A stretch of 64,000 nucleotides of DNA from JBBQZP01 sp038207585 (GCA_038207585.1 JBBQZP010000012.1:39022-103021), one strand, 5' to 3'. Shown: positions 34,103-43,376, counted from the stretch's first letter. Notes: generated by a model not told the origin, from the letters alone. Numbers and translations: made by a program.

Positions 34103-34749
34103 CCCTTCCCTTTCCCCTTGCCGCCGACCCTGAATTCGCCGCGCACGAGGCGGGGCGGCTGTTGTTCGCAGGCCCGGTCGATTTCGTCAAAGGCGTTGTC
34201 GCAATGTCGGGCCTGCCCGCCGCCGACCGTGTCGAGGTATGCTTTGCGGGTCGGTCGAATGTCGGAAAATCAAGCCTGATCAACGCACTGACGGGACGCA
34301 AATCACTCGCCCGTGCATCGAACACGCCGGGCCGGACGCAAGAGATCAATTTCTTTGCATTGGGCGCTGCCCGCTATCTGGTCGACCTTCCCGGCTATGG
34401 CTATGCCGAGGCACCGGTGGCCGTGGTGGAAAAATGGCAGCGCCTGCTCAAGGAATATCTGCAAGGCCGCCAGACCCTGCGCCGCGCCTTCGTGCTGATC
34501 GACACGCGCCACGGGATAAAGGCTGTGGACGATGAAATCATGACCATGCTCGATCGTGCCGCCGTCACGTTTCAGGCGGTGCTGACCAAAGCCGACAAGG
34601 TCAGCCAAACGCATCGCGAAGAGATACTGGATCAGGCGCGCGGCGCTTTGGCCAAGCATCCGGCCGCCTATCCGGAGCTTGTCGTCACAAGTGCGGAAAA
34701 GGGTGACGGAATCGAGACGCTGCGGGCCATCATCGCAACGCTGGAATAG
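34099..34749 (+). CDS. engB: Ribosome biogenesis GTP-binding protein YihA/YsxC
   Basis: 216 residues. G1 GRSNVGKSS (51-59), G2 TPGRTQ, G3 DLPGYGYA, G4 TKADK and G5 TSAEKGDG are all present. Essential GTPase of 50S assembly. GTG start overlapping the upstream MOSC stop by GTGA. It is followed by tandem hairpins that separate it from the convergent SDR gene. Confidence 0.96.
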   Translation: MTLPFPLAADPEFAAHEAGRLLFAGPVDFVKGVVAMSGLPAADRVEVCFAGRSNVGKSSLINALTGRKSLARASNTPGRTQEINFFALGAARYLVDLPGYGYAEAPVAVVEKWQRLLKEYLQGRQTLRRAFVLIDTRHGIKAVDDEIMTMLDRAAVTFQAVLTKADKVSQTHREEILDQARGALAKHPAAYPELVVTSAEKGDGIETLRAIIATLE

Positions 34750-34752
34750 AGC

Positions 34753-34799
34753 CAAAAATCTTCGAAGATTTTTGCAAAATTTTTCCTTAAAAATTTTGG
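34753..34799. terminator. Tandem bidirectional hairpins between engB and the SDR gene
   Basis: First a perfect 22-base palindrome CAAAAATCTTC/GAAGATTTTTG (34753-34774). It abuts a second stem CAAAATTTTT/AAAAATTTTGG with a short CCTT loop (34775-34799). A/T tracts on both sides would serve as T tracts in either direction, fitting termination of the two convergent genes. Confidence 0.75.
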
Positions 34800-34805
34800 C
34801 GCCCG

Positions 34806-35537
34806 TCACACATGCTGTCCGCCGTTCACTTCAATCTCCGTCCCGGAAATGTAGCTCGATTGATCCGAACATAAAAACCAGATCACATCCGCCACCTCAT
34901 GCGGCTGGCCAAGGCGGCGAAGCGGCAGCATTTCCACGATCTTTTCGGTTCCCGGTGACAGGATGGCTGTTTCCACCTCGCCCGGTGCAATCGCGTTCAC
35001 CCGGACGCCCAAGGGCCCGAAATCATGTGCCATTTCACGGGTCAGCGCAGCCAACGCCGCTTTGGACGTCGCATAAGCCGCCCCTGCGAACGGATGCACC
35101 CGGTTCCCCGCGATCGACGTCACGTTCACGACCGACCCTTTCGCCGCCGCAAGTTCCCCCTGCAACCCCCGCGCCAGAATCACGCTGGAAAAGAAGTTCA
35201 CATGGAACACCTGCCCCCAGGTCCGCAGATCGGTGTCCAGCGTTGACAGACGCACGCCGCCTTCACCTTTGGGGGAAATTCCCGCGTTGTTCACCAAAGC
35301 ATGCAGCCGTCCGTTGATCTTTTCCTTGATGATCCCAATCGCCTCGATCGTCTTTTTCGGGTCTGAAAGGTCGATCTGAATGTGGTTATCCTCGCCCCCC
35401 GGCCAGGGGCAGCGCGGATCGAAGGGTTGGCGCGAGCAGGTCAGAACCCGCCAGCCGCCCGCTGAAAACCGCTTTACGGTAGCATGCCCGATGCCCCGGC
35501 TTGCCCCAGTCAGCACAATGGTCTTCTGTTCGGCCAT
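34806..35537 (-). CDS. Short-chain dehydrogenase/reductase
   Basis: 243 residues. Cofactor motif TGASRGIG (10-17), NNAG, catalytic Ser in VVNVTSIAG, and YATSK giving the Tyr-x3-Lys pair, then IAPGEVET. The C-terminus SSYISGTEIEVNGGQHV is typical of FabG-like SDRs. Redox of an alcohol or ketone; substrate unknown. It is inserted between engB and argB on the opposite strand. Confidence 0.93.
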   Translation of the reverse strand: MAEQKTIVLTGASRGIGHATVKRFSAGGWRVLTCSRQPFDPRCPWPGGEDNHIQIDLSDPKKTIEAIGIIKEKINGRLHALVNNAGISPKGEGGVRLSTLDTDLRTWGQVFHVNFFSSVILARGLQGELAAAKGSVVNVTSIAGNRVHPFAGAAYATSKAALAALTREMAHDFGPLGVRVNAIAPGEVETAILSPGTEKIVEMLPLRRLGQPHEVADVIWFLCSDQSSYISGTEIEVNGGQHV

Positions 35538-35652
35538 GGGCGCGCTCCTGTTCGCGATACCTTACGTTTATGCTCAGGAAAGGCAAGCTGCGGCTGGCCT
35601 TGGCAGGGGCGTACAAAGCCGTTACCAAAAGGGCCAATCCCGCGAGGTTCTC

Positions 35653-36552
35653 ATGAAAAAGCAGCTGTCCACCATGCAAGATTCCGTCTCGACCGCCCGC
35701 ACCCTTTCGACCGCCCTGCCCTACCTGCAGCGCTATTCCGGCGCTGTCGTTGTGGTCAAATTCGGCGGCAATGCGATGGGCGACGATGCCGCGATGGCGG
35801 AGTTTGCCCGCGACGTTGTCTTGATGCGGCAGGTCGGCGTGAACCCGGTTGTGGTGCATGGTGGTGGGCCGATGATCAACGAAATGCTGGCGAAACTGGG
35901 CATCAAATCGGAATTCGTGCGCGGCAAGCGGGTGACAGACAAGGCCACGGTCGAGGTGGTCGAGATGATTCTGTCGGGCTTGGTGAACAAGCGGATCGTG
36001 CAGGCGATCAACGATCAGGGCGGGCGCGCAGTGGGCATTTCCGGCAAGGACGACGATCTGATGGTGGCTGTGGCCGACGATCCCGAACTTGGGTTTGTCG
36101 GCCGCCCGGTCGAAATGAACGTACAGGTTCTGCGCGATCTTTACAACGCGGGCATCATTCCGGTGGTGGCCCCGGTGGCCACAGGTATGGAGGATAACGA
36201 AACCTTCAACGTCAATGGCGACACCGCCGCAGGGGCGATTGCGGGGGCGTTGCAGGCGGACCGTCTGCTGTTGCTGACCGACGTGCCCGGCGTGAAGAAT
36301 GCGGCGGGTGAGGTGATGACGGCGATCACCCCAGAAGAGGCCCGCGCGATGATTGCCGACGGCACCATCGGCGGCGGGATGATTCCCAAAACCGAAACGG
36401 CTTTGTTGGCGCTGGAACAGGGCGTGCGCGCCGTCACGATTATGGACGGCCGCACCCCCAATGCCTGCCTGCTCGAGTTGTTCACTGATCATGGTGCGGG
36501 CTCGCAGATCCGCTCGACCGAACCGCGCGTGAAGCCCCGCGTCCGGCGATGA
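35653..36552 (+). CDS. argB: Acetylglutamate kinase
   Basis: 299 residues. Second step of arginine synthesis, phosphorylating N-acetylglutamate. Amino-acid-kinase motifs VVVVKFGGNAMGDD, VVVHGGGPMINEML, FNVNGDTAAGAIAGAL and the C-terminal GGGMIPKTETAL are visible. The N-terminal helix (TARTLSTALPYLQRYSG) is the type linked to arginine feedback inhibition. ATG 35653 has GAGG five bases upstream. The stop overlaps the next gene by ATGA. Confidence 0.97.
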   Translation: MKKQLSTMQDSVSTARTLSTALPYLQRYSGAVVVVKFGGNAMGDDAAMAEFARDVVLMRQVGVNPVVVHGGGPMINEMLAKLGIKSEFVRGKRVTDKATVEVVEMILSGLVNKRIVQAINDQGGRAVGISGKDDDLMVAVADDPELGFVGRPVEMNVQVLRDLYNAGIIPVVAPVATGMEDNETFNVNGDTAAGAIAGALQADRLLLLTDVPGVKNAAGEVMTAITPEEARAMIADGTIGGGMIPKTETALLALEQGVRAVTIMDGRTPNACLLELFTDHGAGSQIRSTEPRVKPRVRR

Positions 36553-37199
36553 GCGATCTTGCCGCTATCAAGGGCTTGGCGGCCGCACACCGGCTTGCGG
36601 TCTTTGGTGGTTTTGATGGCACGGATGACCAGGCCTTACCCAAAGGCACCCGGACCGTGTTGCTGTTGGGCCCTGCCGAGCCAGGTTTCTGGCCGCATCT
36701 GAAGGACCAACCTGAATGGGACGCAGCACCCGATCCGGTGGATCGCTGGTCGCGGCGCGTGATCGGGCAGATGGCTTGCGATTTGGGGGCGAAGGCGCTG
36801 TTTCCCTTTGGCGGGCCGCCTTGGCATCCGTTCTATGCCTGGGCGCTGCGGTCGGGGCGGGCGTGGGACAGCCCGGTCAGGTTGTTGGTGCATGATGTGG
36901 CGGGGCTTTTTGCCAGCTATCGCGGTGCGCTGGCACTCAAGGAATGGATCGACCTTCCGCCGGTGCCCGCAAAGCCCTGCCTTACCTGCGCGGATCAGCC
37001 CTGCCTCACCGCCTGTCCGGTGGGGGCGCTGGACGGCAACGGGTACAATTTGCCCGCCTGCCACGGCTTTCTGGATACCGACGCGGGGCAGGACTGCATG
37101 TCGAACGGCTGTGCTGCGCGTCGGGCTTGCCCGGTTGCCCAAGCCTATGCAAGGATACCTGAACAATCGGCCTATCACATGAGGCAATTCCACAAATGA
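36549..37199 (+). CDS. Ferredoxin-like iron-sulfur protein
   Basis: 216 residues. Eight cysteines in the C-terminal half: Cys144-x2-Cys147-x4-Cys152-x3-Cys156-Pro, then Cys171, Cys183, Cys188 and Cys194-Pro. The first four plus the last CP fit a 4Fe-4S ferredoxin-type arrangement with irregular spacing, as in QueG-like and similar proteins. The N-terminal 130 residues resemble nothing I can name. It is coupled to argB and to the phosphatase gene, both by ATGA overlaps. Redox partner unknown. Confidence 0.8.
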   Translation: MSDLAAIKGLAAAHRLAVFGGFDGTDDQALPKGTRTVLLLGPAEPGFWPHLKDQPEWDAAPDPVDRWSRRVIGQMACDLGAKALFPFGGPPWHPFYAWALRSGRAWDSPVRLLVHDVAGLFASYRGALALKEWIDLPPVPAKPCLTCADQPCLTACPVGALDGNGYNLPACHGFLDTDAGQDCMSNGCAARRACPVAQAYARIPEQSAYHMRQFHK

Positions 37200-37702
37200 C
37201 CAAACGCCTGATCCTGACCCGGCACGCCAAATCAAGCTGGGACGACCCGATGATGGCCGACCATGACCGCCCCCTGAACGACAGGGGGCAGGCGGCATCG
37301 GCCGAGCTGGGCGCCTGGCTCGCCTCACGCGGCTATATTCCCGACGAAGTGTTGTGTTCCGACGCCCTGCGCACCCGCAAGACGTGGAGCGGGCTTGCCC
37401 CAGCGCTGCCCGGCACCCCGATTCTGGAGCTTAAACCAGCGCTTTACCACGCGGGCCCCGATGTGATGCTGGCAGTACTGCGCCATGCCAAGGGCGATAC
37501 GGTGATGATGATCGGCCACAACCCCGGCATTGCGGAATTCGCGCAACGGCTGGTGGCCCACGCGCCGCAGCACACCGACTTCGCGCGTTATCCCACAGGT
37601 GCGACGCTGGTCTTGGATTTCAATATTGGCACATGGGCCGATGCCGGATACGGCCTTGGCACAACGCTGGATTTCGTGATCCCGCGTGAAATTGTGGCCT
37701 GA
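37196..37702 (+). CDS. SixA-like histidine phosphatase
   Basis: 168 residues. RHAKSSW (phospho-His10), LNDRGQ, and the second catalytic His in GHNPGIAEF (His108). It belongs to the SixA branch of the histidine phosphatase superfamily, which dephosphorylates phosphohistidine on Hpt or PTS-type proteins. Last gene of the argB group. Confidence 0.9.
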   Translation: MTKRLILTRHAKSSWDDPMMADHDRPLNDRGQAASAELGAWLASRGYIPDEVLCSDALRTRKTWSGLAPALPGTPILELKPALYHAGPDVMLAVLRHAKGDTVMMIGHNPGIAEFAQRLVAHAPQHTDFARYPTGATLVLDFNIGTWADAGYGLGTTLDFVIPREIVA

Positions 37703-37731
37703 TTTTCTGACTTTTATCTCAGATATGAACA

Positions 37732-37753
37732 GCGCGGGGGCTGCCCCCCGCGC
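37732..37753. terminator. GC hairpin between the convergent SixA-like and bztD genes
   Basis: Perfect stem GCGCGGGGG-CTGC-CCCCCGCGC (37732-37740 with 37745-37753) between the two stop codons. No T tract on either side, so termination may be weak or factor-dependent. Confidence 0.55.
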
Positions 37754-37758
37754 CGGGT

Positions 37759-38532
37759 TCAGTGCCCCAGAATCTGGCTGAGGAACAGCTTGGTGCGTTC
37801 GGATTTGGGGTTGTTGAAGAACTCTTTCGGCTCGTTTTGTTCAACGATCTGGCCCTGATCCATAAAGATCACCCGGTTCGCCACAGCCTGCGCAAAGCCC
37901 ATCTCGTGGGTCACGCACAGCATTGTCATGCCCTCTTCGGCAAGTTCGATCATCGTATCCAGAACTTCCTTGATCATTTCGGGGTCAAGGGCGCTGGTCG
38001 GTTCATCGAACAGCATGATCCGGGGTTTCATGCACAGGCTGCGGGCGATGGCCACGCGCTGTTGCTGCCCGCCCGACAACTGGCCGGGGTATTTGTGCGC
38101 CTGCTCGGGGATCTTCACCTTGCCCAGATAGTGCATCGCCACTTCTTCGGCCTCGCGCTTGGGCGTCTTGCGAACCCAGATCGGCGCGAGTGTCAGGTTT
38201 TCCAGAATCGTCAGATGCGGGAACAGGTTGAAGTGCTGGAACACCATCCCCACCTCGGACCGGACCTTGTCGATGTTCTTGAGATCTGATGTCAGTTCGG
38301 TGCCGTCAACGATGATATGGCCCTGCTGATGTTCCTCCAGCCGGTTGATGCAGCGGATCAGCGTCGATTTGCCCGACCCCGAGGGGCCGCAGATGACAAT
38401 CCGTTCACCGCGCTGCACCGTCATGTCGATGTCGCGCAGCACATGGAACGTGCCATACCACTTGTTCATATTGGTGATCTGGATCGCGACCTCGTCGGAC
38501 ACTTCCATTTTGCGGGCGGTTTGATCTGCCAT
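37759..38532 (-). CDS. bztD: Amino-acid ABC transporter ATP-binding protein (BztD/AapP type)
   Basis: 257 residues. Walker A GPSGSGKST (49-57), Q-loop VFQHFNLFPH, signature LSGGQQQR, Walker B IMLFDEPTSALDPE and the switch His in CVTHEMG. Energises uptake of acidic and amide amino acids (Glu, Gln, Asp, Asn) by the Bzt system known from Rhodobacter capsulatus. It is last in bztA-B-C-D and separated from bztC by 12 bases. Confidence 0.94.
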   Translation of the reverse strand: MADQTARKMEVSDEVAIQITNMNKWYGTFHVLRDIDMTVQRGERIVICGPSGSGKSTLIRCINRLEEHQQGHIIVDGTELTSDLKNIDKVRSEVGMVFQHFNLFPHLTILENLTLAPIWVRKTPKREAEEVAMHYLGKVKIPEQAHKYPGQLSGGQQQRVAIARSLCMKPRIMLFDEPTSALDPEMIKEVLDTMIELAEEGMTMLCVTHEMGFAQAVANRVIFMDQGQIVEQNEPKEFFNNPKSERTKLFLSQILGH

Positions 38533-38544
38533 GATTTGTGTCCC

Positions 38545-39993
38545 TTACCGGTGATCGGTTTTGAGTTTGTTTTCCAGATACATCGAATAACGCGACATTC
38601 CGAAACAGAAGACAAAGAAGATCGCGCCAACAAACAGATACGGCTCCCAGTAGACGCCCTTCCAATTGATGTCGGCGCGCACGATCTTGGTGATGCCCTG
38701 CAACGGGTCGAAAAGGCCCACAAACGCCACCAGCGTGGTGTCCTTGAAGAGGCCGATGAACGACGACACGATACCGGGGATCGAGATTTTCAGCGCCTGC
38801 GGCATGATGATCAACCGCTGCGCCTGCCAGTAATCCAGACCCAGCGAATCCGCCGCCTCTGTCTGCCCCCGCGGCAGGGCGGCAAGCCCGCCCCTGATCA
38901 CTTCGGCGATATAAGCCGACGCAAAAAGGGTCACCAGAATGATAACCCGCAGGATCAGGTCGAAATTGGTCTGCGGCGGCAGGAAGTACTGCAGCAGAAG
39001 CGACGCGGTGAACAGCATCGTGATCAGTGGCACGCCACGGATGAATTCGATGAAGCCGACGCACAGCGTCTTGATCAGCAGCATGTCGGACCGCCGGCCC
39101 AGCGCCAGCAGGATGCCGATGGGCAATGACCCCGCAATCGCGGCAACCCCGATCACGAAGGCCAGAAGAAAGCCACCGAACTGATCTGAATCAACACCGG
39201 GCAGCCCAATCGGCATCATGCCTTGCAACGCAGTCGTCACATGCGTCTGGACAAACAGCCACCACAGACAGGCCAGAAGAAACCCGAGCGCGGTCGAGAC
39301 GACGACGCCAAGCCTGTCCTGCAAAAGCATGTAAGCCGCAGCCACGATTCCGAACCCGAACAATGCGCCAATCGGCCCCCAGACCGACCCGCCCCACAGA
39401 AGATAAAAGCCGATGGCCGGGAACAACAGTGTCACCCAGAACAGCTTTCCCGGAGCCGCATAAGCCAATGCCAGCATGGCGGCCATGACCAACACCGTGA
39501 AGACGATGTGCCCGACGCTGCCATCCAGCGCGACCATCGCCAAAAACAGCAAGACGCCAACCCCGCCCACCATGATCAGCATCGACCGGCGGTTATCGGA
39601 ATAAAGCACCGGCGCCAGTGCCACGAACATCAGCGCAAAGGCCAGCACCGGGCGCCAGTATTCTTCGGGCGGGTAAAAGCCGAACAGGAACTGGTGCCAG
39701 CGTTCGCGGATCAGCGCCCAGCAAGCACCTTCGGCCCCCGGCCCGGCGCTTGCCTCGATGATCGCGCGGCACTCGCTTAGTGAATTGGCCCGCCAGACCC
39801 CGTTCAGAAGCCACGGCAGGGACGCATAGATCACATAGATGACAAAGCTGATGCCAAGCAGCGTCAGGATCGAGTTCATCCAACCCGAAAACAAGTTGTC
39901 GCGCAGCCATTTTACGGTCCCGCTCTGGCTGCTGGGCGCACTGCGCGGATTGATCATCTCGCCGCGAACGAAGAAGACTGATTCTTCCTGCAT
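38545..39993 (-). CDS. bztC: Amino-acid ABC transporter permease (BztC type)
   Basis: 482 residues, clearly longer than simple HAAT-family permeases (~220). The N-terminal half adds several extra membrane helices (LLGISFVIYVIYASLPWLL, VLAFALMFVALAP, LYSDNRRSMLIMVGGVGVLLFLAMVAL, VLVMAAMLALAYA). The transport core begins near residue 265, with the EAA-loop SLGLDYWQAQRLIIMPQALKI. It pairs with BztB to form the heteromeric channel. Confidence 0.93.
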   Translation of the reverse strand: MQEESVFFVRGEMINPRSAPSSQSGTVKWLRDNLFSGWMNSILTLLGISFVIYVIYASLPWLLNGVWRANSLSECRAIIEASAGPGAEGACWALIRERWHQFLFGFYPPEEYWRPVLAFALMFVALAPVLYSDNRRSMLIMVGGVGVLLFLAMVALDGSVGHIVFTVLVMAAMLALAYAAPGKLFWVTLLFPAIGFYLLWGGSVWGPIGALFGFGIVAAAYMLLQDRLGVVVSTALGFLLACLWWLFVQTHVTTALQGMMPIGLPGVDSDQFGGFLLAFVIGVAAIAGSLPIGILLALGRRSDMLLIKTLCVGFIEFIRGVPLITMLFTASLLLQYFLPPQTNFDLILRVIILVTLFASAYIAEVIRGGLAALPRGQTEAADSLGLDYWQAQRLIIMPQALKISIPGIVSSFIGLFKDTTLVAFVGLFDPLQGITKIVRADINWKGVYWEPYLFVGAIFFVFCFGMSRYSMYLENKLKTDHR

Positions 39994-39994
39994 C

Positions 39995-41272
39995 TCAGCG
40001 CTCCTTCAGCTTCATGGAGGTATTGTAGATGTTCATCAGCGACGAGATGATCAGGCTGAGCGCAAGATAAGTCAGCATCATCAGAAGCATACATTCCAGC
40101 TCGCGGCCGGTCTGGTTCAGCGTGATGCCGCCAAGCGTGCCCTTAAGGTCAAGATAGCTGACCGCAATGCCCAGCGTCGTGTTCTTGGTCAGGTTCAGAT
40201 ACTGGCTGATCAGCGGCGGGATGATCACCCGCAGCGCCTGCGGCAGGATCACCAGGTTCATCGTGCGGCCGGGGCGCAAGCCCAGTGCAAACGCAGCCTC
40301 AGATTGCCCGCGCGCGATGGCAAGAATGCCTGCCCTCACCGCCTCGGCAATATACGCTCCGGTGTAAAGCGACAGCGCGACCAGAAGCGCGGTGAAGGAA
40401 TGCGCCACGGCAATCCCACCCTGAAAGTTGAAGCCCTTCAGAACCGGGTATTCCAGATGGAACCCCATTGCCACAAGCAGAACGATGACCGGCGCGAACA
40501 GGATCAGCAGGCTTTGCCACCATGTCGTGGGGCGCACGCCGGTGCTTTCCTGAATGGCCTTCGCGCGGGCCTGCAGGGCGCGGTTGCCCAGAACCGATGC
40601 AACGATGACCGCAATCACCGCCAGCACCGAAAAGCTGACGTACACGCCCCAAAGCTCGAACCCGCCCAGCGGGCGGCTGAGCAGCGGAGCCGGAATGTCA
40701 GAGGAGCGGTTCGTGATCGCCACGGAGTCCCAAAGGTACATCGACGCTTTGGGCGCGGTGCCCTCGGCGATCATCGCATCAGTGACCCGGAAGTCCGATG
40801 GCGCGGGCCGCGTCTCTGAAAAGATCGTGTAGGCCAGGATGATCCACAACAAGAGCGGCACGTTGCGGAATACCTCGACATAGATCGTCATGATGCGGGC
40901 GACGAGCCAGTTGTTCGACAGCCGCAGAACACCCGCGAAAACCCCGATGATTGTCGCAAGGATGCAGCCGAAAAATGCAACGACCAGCGTATTCAACAGG
41001 CCGACGACAGCGGCCCGGAAATGCGTGCTGTCGTTGGTGTAGGGAATCAGTTGCTGGCCGATATCGTAGCCGGCACGGTTCCACAGGAAACCGAACTCGA
41101 TATCCTTGTCCTTGGCGGCAAGGTTCTTGATCGTGTTGTCGGCAAGCCAAGCGACGGCAAGAAACACAAGGATCAGGACGATCACCTGAATGGTGTACGA
41201 CCGAAACCGCGTATCGTAGATCAGCATGCTCAGCCGAAAGCCGTCTTTCGGTGCGTCACTGGCGATTGCCAT
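39995..41272 (-). CDS. bztB: Amino-acid ABC transporter permease (BztB type)
   Basis: 425 residues. N-terminal helix IQVIVLILVFLAVAWLADN, then a core split by a large periplasmic insert between helices (about residues 155-240). EAA loop ALGLRPGRTMNLVILPQALRVIIPP. The insert between FSETRPAPSDFRVTD and the next helix is characteristic of AapQ/BztB. It starts behind a hairpin that follows bztA, so it is likely less expressed than the binding protein. Confidence 0.94.
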   Translation of the reverse strand: MAIASDAPKDGFRLSMLIYDTRFRSYTIQVIVLILVFLAVAWLADNTIKNLAAKDKDIEFGFLWNRAGYDIGQQLIPYTNDSTHFRAAVVGLLNTLVVAFFGCILATIIGVFAGVLRLSNNWLVARIMTIYVEVFRNVPLLLWIILAYTIFSETRPAPSDFRVTDAMIAEGTAPKASMYLWDSVAITNRSSDIPAPLLSRPLGGFELWGVYVSFSVLAVIAVIVASVLGNRALQARAKAIQESTGVRPTTWWQSLLILFAPVIVLLVAMGFHLEYPVLKGFNFQGGIAVAHSFTALLVALSLYTGAYIAEAVRAGILAIARGQSEAAFALGLRPGRTMNLVILPQALRVIIPPLISQYLNLTKNTTLGIAVSYLDLKGTLGGITLNQTGRELECMLLMMLTYLALSLIISSLMNIYNTSMKLKER

Positions 41273-41365
41273 GGATTACCCCCTGTTACTGACCGCAGCC
41301 CCAGATTTTTCCGGATTATGGCAAGCGTTAAGGCTTGCGCGGTTCAGGTCGACGTGATTCGAGCG

Positions 41366-41393
41366 AAAAAGGGCGCGCGATCACCGCGCGCCC
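41366..41393 (-). terminator. Intercistronic hairpin (partial terminator) between bztA and bztB
   Basis: Perfect stem GGGCGCGCG/CGCGCGCCC (41371-41379 with 41385-41393), 5-base loop, followed on the minus strand by TTTTTC. It lies 15 bases after the bztA stop, 93 bases before the bztB start. This arrangement usually yields more binding protein than membrane components. Confidence 0.75.
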
Positions 41394-41407
41394 AATCTTT
41401 GTGCAAA

Positions 41408-42427
41408 TCAGCGGAACGGAGGCGCGTACATAAGCCCGCCCTGCGTCCACTGTGCGTTCAGGCCACGGGCCAAACCGATGGGGGTCGCTTCACCAATGGT
41501 AGCGGCAAAGATCTCGCCATAGTTGCCGTTTGCCATGATGGCGCGCTTGGCCCATTCCTTGTCCAGACCCAGCATCGCACCCAGATCGTCGTCGCCGACG
41601 CCCAGCATACGCTTGATTTCCGGATCATTGGTCGAGGTTGCGACCTCTTCGATATTGCTTTTGGTAATGCCTTTTTCTTCGGCAGCAACCAACGCATAGA
41701 AAGTCCAGCGCACGACATCGCCCCAGACGTTGTCGCCTTGACGCACTGCTGGCCCAAGCGGCTCTTTCGAGATGATTTCCGGCAGGATGATGTGGTTTTC
41801 CGGGTCCGACAGCGTGGCGCGCGTTGCCGCAAGACCGGATGCGTCGGTCGTGAACGCATCGCAGGCACCGGCAGTATACTGGCGCTGTGCTTCGGCGTCA
41901 TCAGCCACGGTCACAGGCGTATAGCTGATGTTGTTGGACTTGAAGAAGTCGGCCAGGTTCAGCTCGGTCGTCGTGCCGGTCTGGATGCAGATCGTGGCAC
42001 CATCAAGTTCCTTGGCGGACGATACGCCGAGGTCTTTTTTCACCATGAAGCCCTGACCGTCGTAGTAGTTCACGGCCACGAAATCAAGCTTGAGGCTGGT
42101 GTCGCGCGAATAGGTCCAGGTCGAGTTGCGGATCAGAACGTCAACTTCGCCCGACGACAGCGCGGTAAAGCGCGTCTCGCCGGTGGTCGGCACGAATTTA
42201 ACCTTGCTCGGGTCGCCGAGAACGGCGGCTGCGAGGGCTTTGCAAAGATTGGCGTCGAACCCTTGATACTCGCCGTTCGCGTCGGGCGCGCCAAAGCCGG
42301 TCAGACCGGTGTTGGAGCCACAGATCAACTCGCCGCGGGCTTTAACGTCTTCAAGTGTTCCGGCAGCGGCGATACCGGCAACAAGGCCGGCAGCGGTCAG
42401 CGTGCCAAGGAATACGGATTTTTTCAT
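41408..42427 (-). CDS. bztA: Amino-acid ABC transporter periplasmic binding protein (BztA/AapJ type)
   Basis: 339 residues. Signal peptide MKKSVFLGTLTAAGLVAGIAAA, then the family-3 solute-binding fold: LEDVKARGELICGSNTGLTGFGA, YQGFDANLCKALAAAV, LSSGEVDVLIRNSTWTYSRD and QRQYTAGACDAFTTDASGLA. Binds glutamate, glutamine, aspartate or asparagine in the periplasm by homology. First gene of the operon. Confidence 0.95.
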   Translation of the reverse strand: MKKSVFLGTLTAAGLVAGIAAAGTLEDVKARGELICGSNTGLTGFGAPDANGEYQGFDANLCKALAAAVLGDPSKVKFVPTTGETRFTALSSGEVDVLIRNSTWTYSRDTSLKLDFVAVNYYDGQGFMVKKDLGVSSAKELDGATICIQTGTTTELNLADFFKSNNISYTPVTVADDAEAQRQYTAGACDAFTTDASGLAATRATLSDPENHIILPEIISKEPLGPAVRQGDNVWGDVVRWTFYALVAAEEKGITKSNIEEVATSTNDPEIKRMLGVGDDDLGAMLGLDKEWAKRAIMANGNYGEIFAATIGEATPIGLARGLNAQWTQGGLMYAPPFR

Positions 42428-42581
42428 GCGTACCTCTTCCTGAGTTCCCGCCCGGTTTCAGGCGGATGTTTTTTGGTGCCCCTTTCATGGGGCGGAAACT
42501 GATGGAGGGCTTGCCCTCTCAGTGTTGCGCAGTGTCAGCCGAACCGCTTTGGTAGGTCAAGGGAAACCACCCGATTTCGGT

Positions 42582-42611
42582 AAAATAGCGACAGGGCAAC
42601 AGGTTAGGCAA
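42582..42611 (-). promoter_or_regulatory. Promoter candidate for bztABCD
   Basis: Minus strand: -35 TTGCCT (42611-42606), 18-base spacer, -10 TATTTT (42587-42582), about 155 bases before the bztA ATG. No operator-like repeat recognised between them. Confidence 0.4.
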
Positions 42612-42659
42612 GGCATCGCGCAAGAAGCAGGCCCATCGCCAGCGCTTTGGGCAACTTTG

Positions 42660-43367
42660 TTACCCACACAATGCGAAGAATCGCCCAGAGTGCAGGAACG
42701 CAGTGCGTCGCAGGGCCTCAAACGCGGCTGCGGTTTCGTCCTCGCCCCAGACCTCGGCCTGCCAGATTTCATCCACGCGGGCAGCAGCCCATGCAGCATC
42801 CAAAGGCATCCAACCTTCCGTTACGGCAAGCGTCAGCACAAGGCTGCCGCTGATCGACACAAGGTCATGCACGGCAGCAAGCTGGAATGGCGTAAAGGCT
42901 TTCACCCTGCCGCTCAGCACCGCCACGCTGGCGGGGGGCTGCTCGATGGGAATAACGCCTGTGGTCACGCGCAGAGGTGCGCCTAACGTGCTGGCGGCCC
43001 AATCCAGAACCGGATCCCAGGCCTGCGCTTGCCGATCAATCAGCCGCGCCGGGCCGTTCGCGCGGTAACACAACAGGTCAGTCGCTCCGTAAGCGGCCAG
43101 AAGGTCCGCCACTTCGTCAAACTGCGGCGCAACCTTGTCGATCGCGGAATTGGCCATCCGCGTAAAGGGCATGGTTTCGGGGTTCACGACGCCAGACTGC
43201 GCCTGCCATTCGGCGGCAATCGCGTCGGCAAGCGCCTGGGTCGGCACGATCAGCGGAGTCTTGATCGGCGTGCGGACCGGGCGCGCGTCCAGATGGATGG
43301 TATAACCACCCGGAGCATCAACCACCGATGTGTCCATCCAGAACCGTTTCGCCGCCCAGGCCGCCAT
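42660..43367 (-). CDS. ATP12-family F1-ATPase assembly chaperone
   Basis: 235 residues. The Atp12 pattern is seen in WAAKRFWMDTSVVD, GYTIHLDARPVRTPIKTPLIVPT, AIAAEWQAQSGVVNPETMPFTRMANSAID and late WGEDETAAAFEALRR. In mitochondria and alphaproteobacteria the family helps alpha-subunit folding during F1 assembly. It is 32 kb from the F0 operon here. It lies 9 bases downstream of the pseudouridine synthase. Confidence 0.9.
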   Translation of the reverse strand: MAAWAAKRFWMDTSVVDAPGGYTIHLDARPVRTPIKTPLIVPTQALADAIAAEWQAQSGVVNPETMPFTRMANSAIDKVAPQFDEVADLLAAYGATDLLCYRANGPARLIDRQAQAWDPVLDWAASTLGAPLRVTTGVIPIEQPPASVAVLSGRVKAFTPFQLAAVHDLVSISGSLVLTLAVTEGWMPLDAAWAAARVDEIWQAEVWGEDETAAAFEALRRTAFLHSGRFFALCG

Positions 43368-43376
43368 CTGCTGCTC

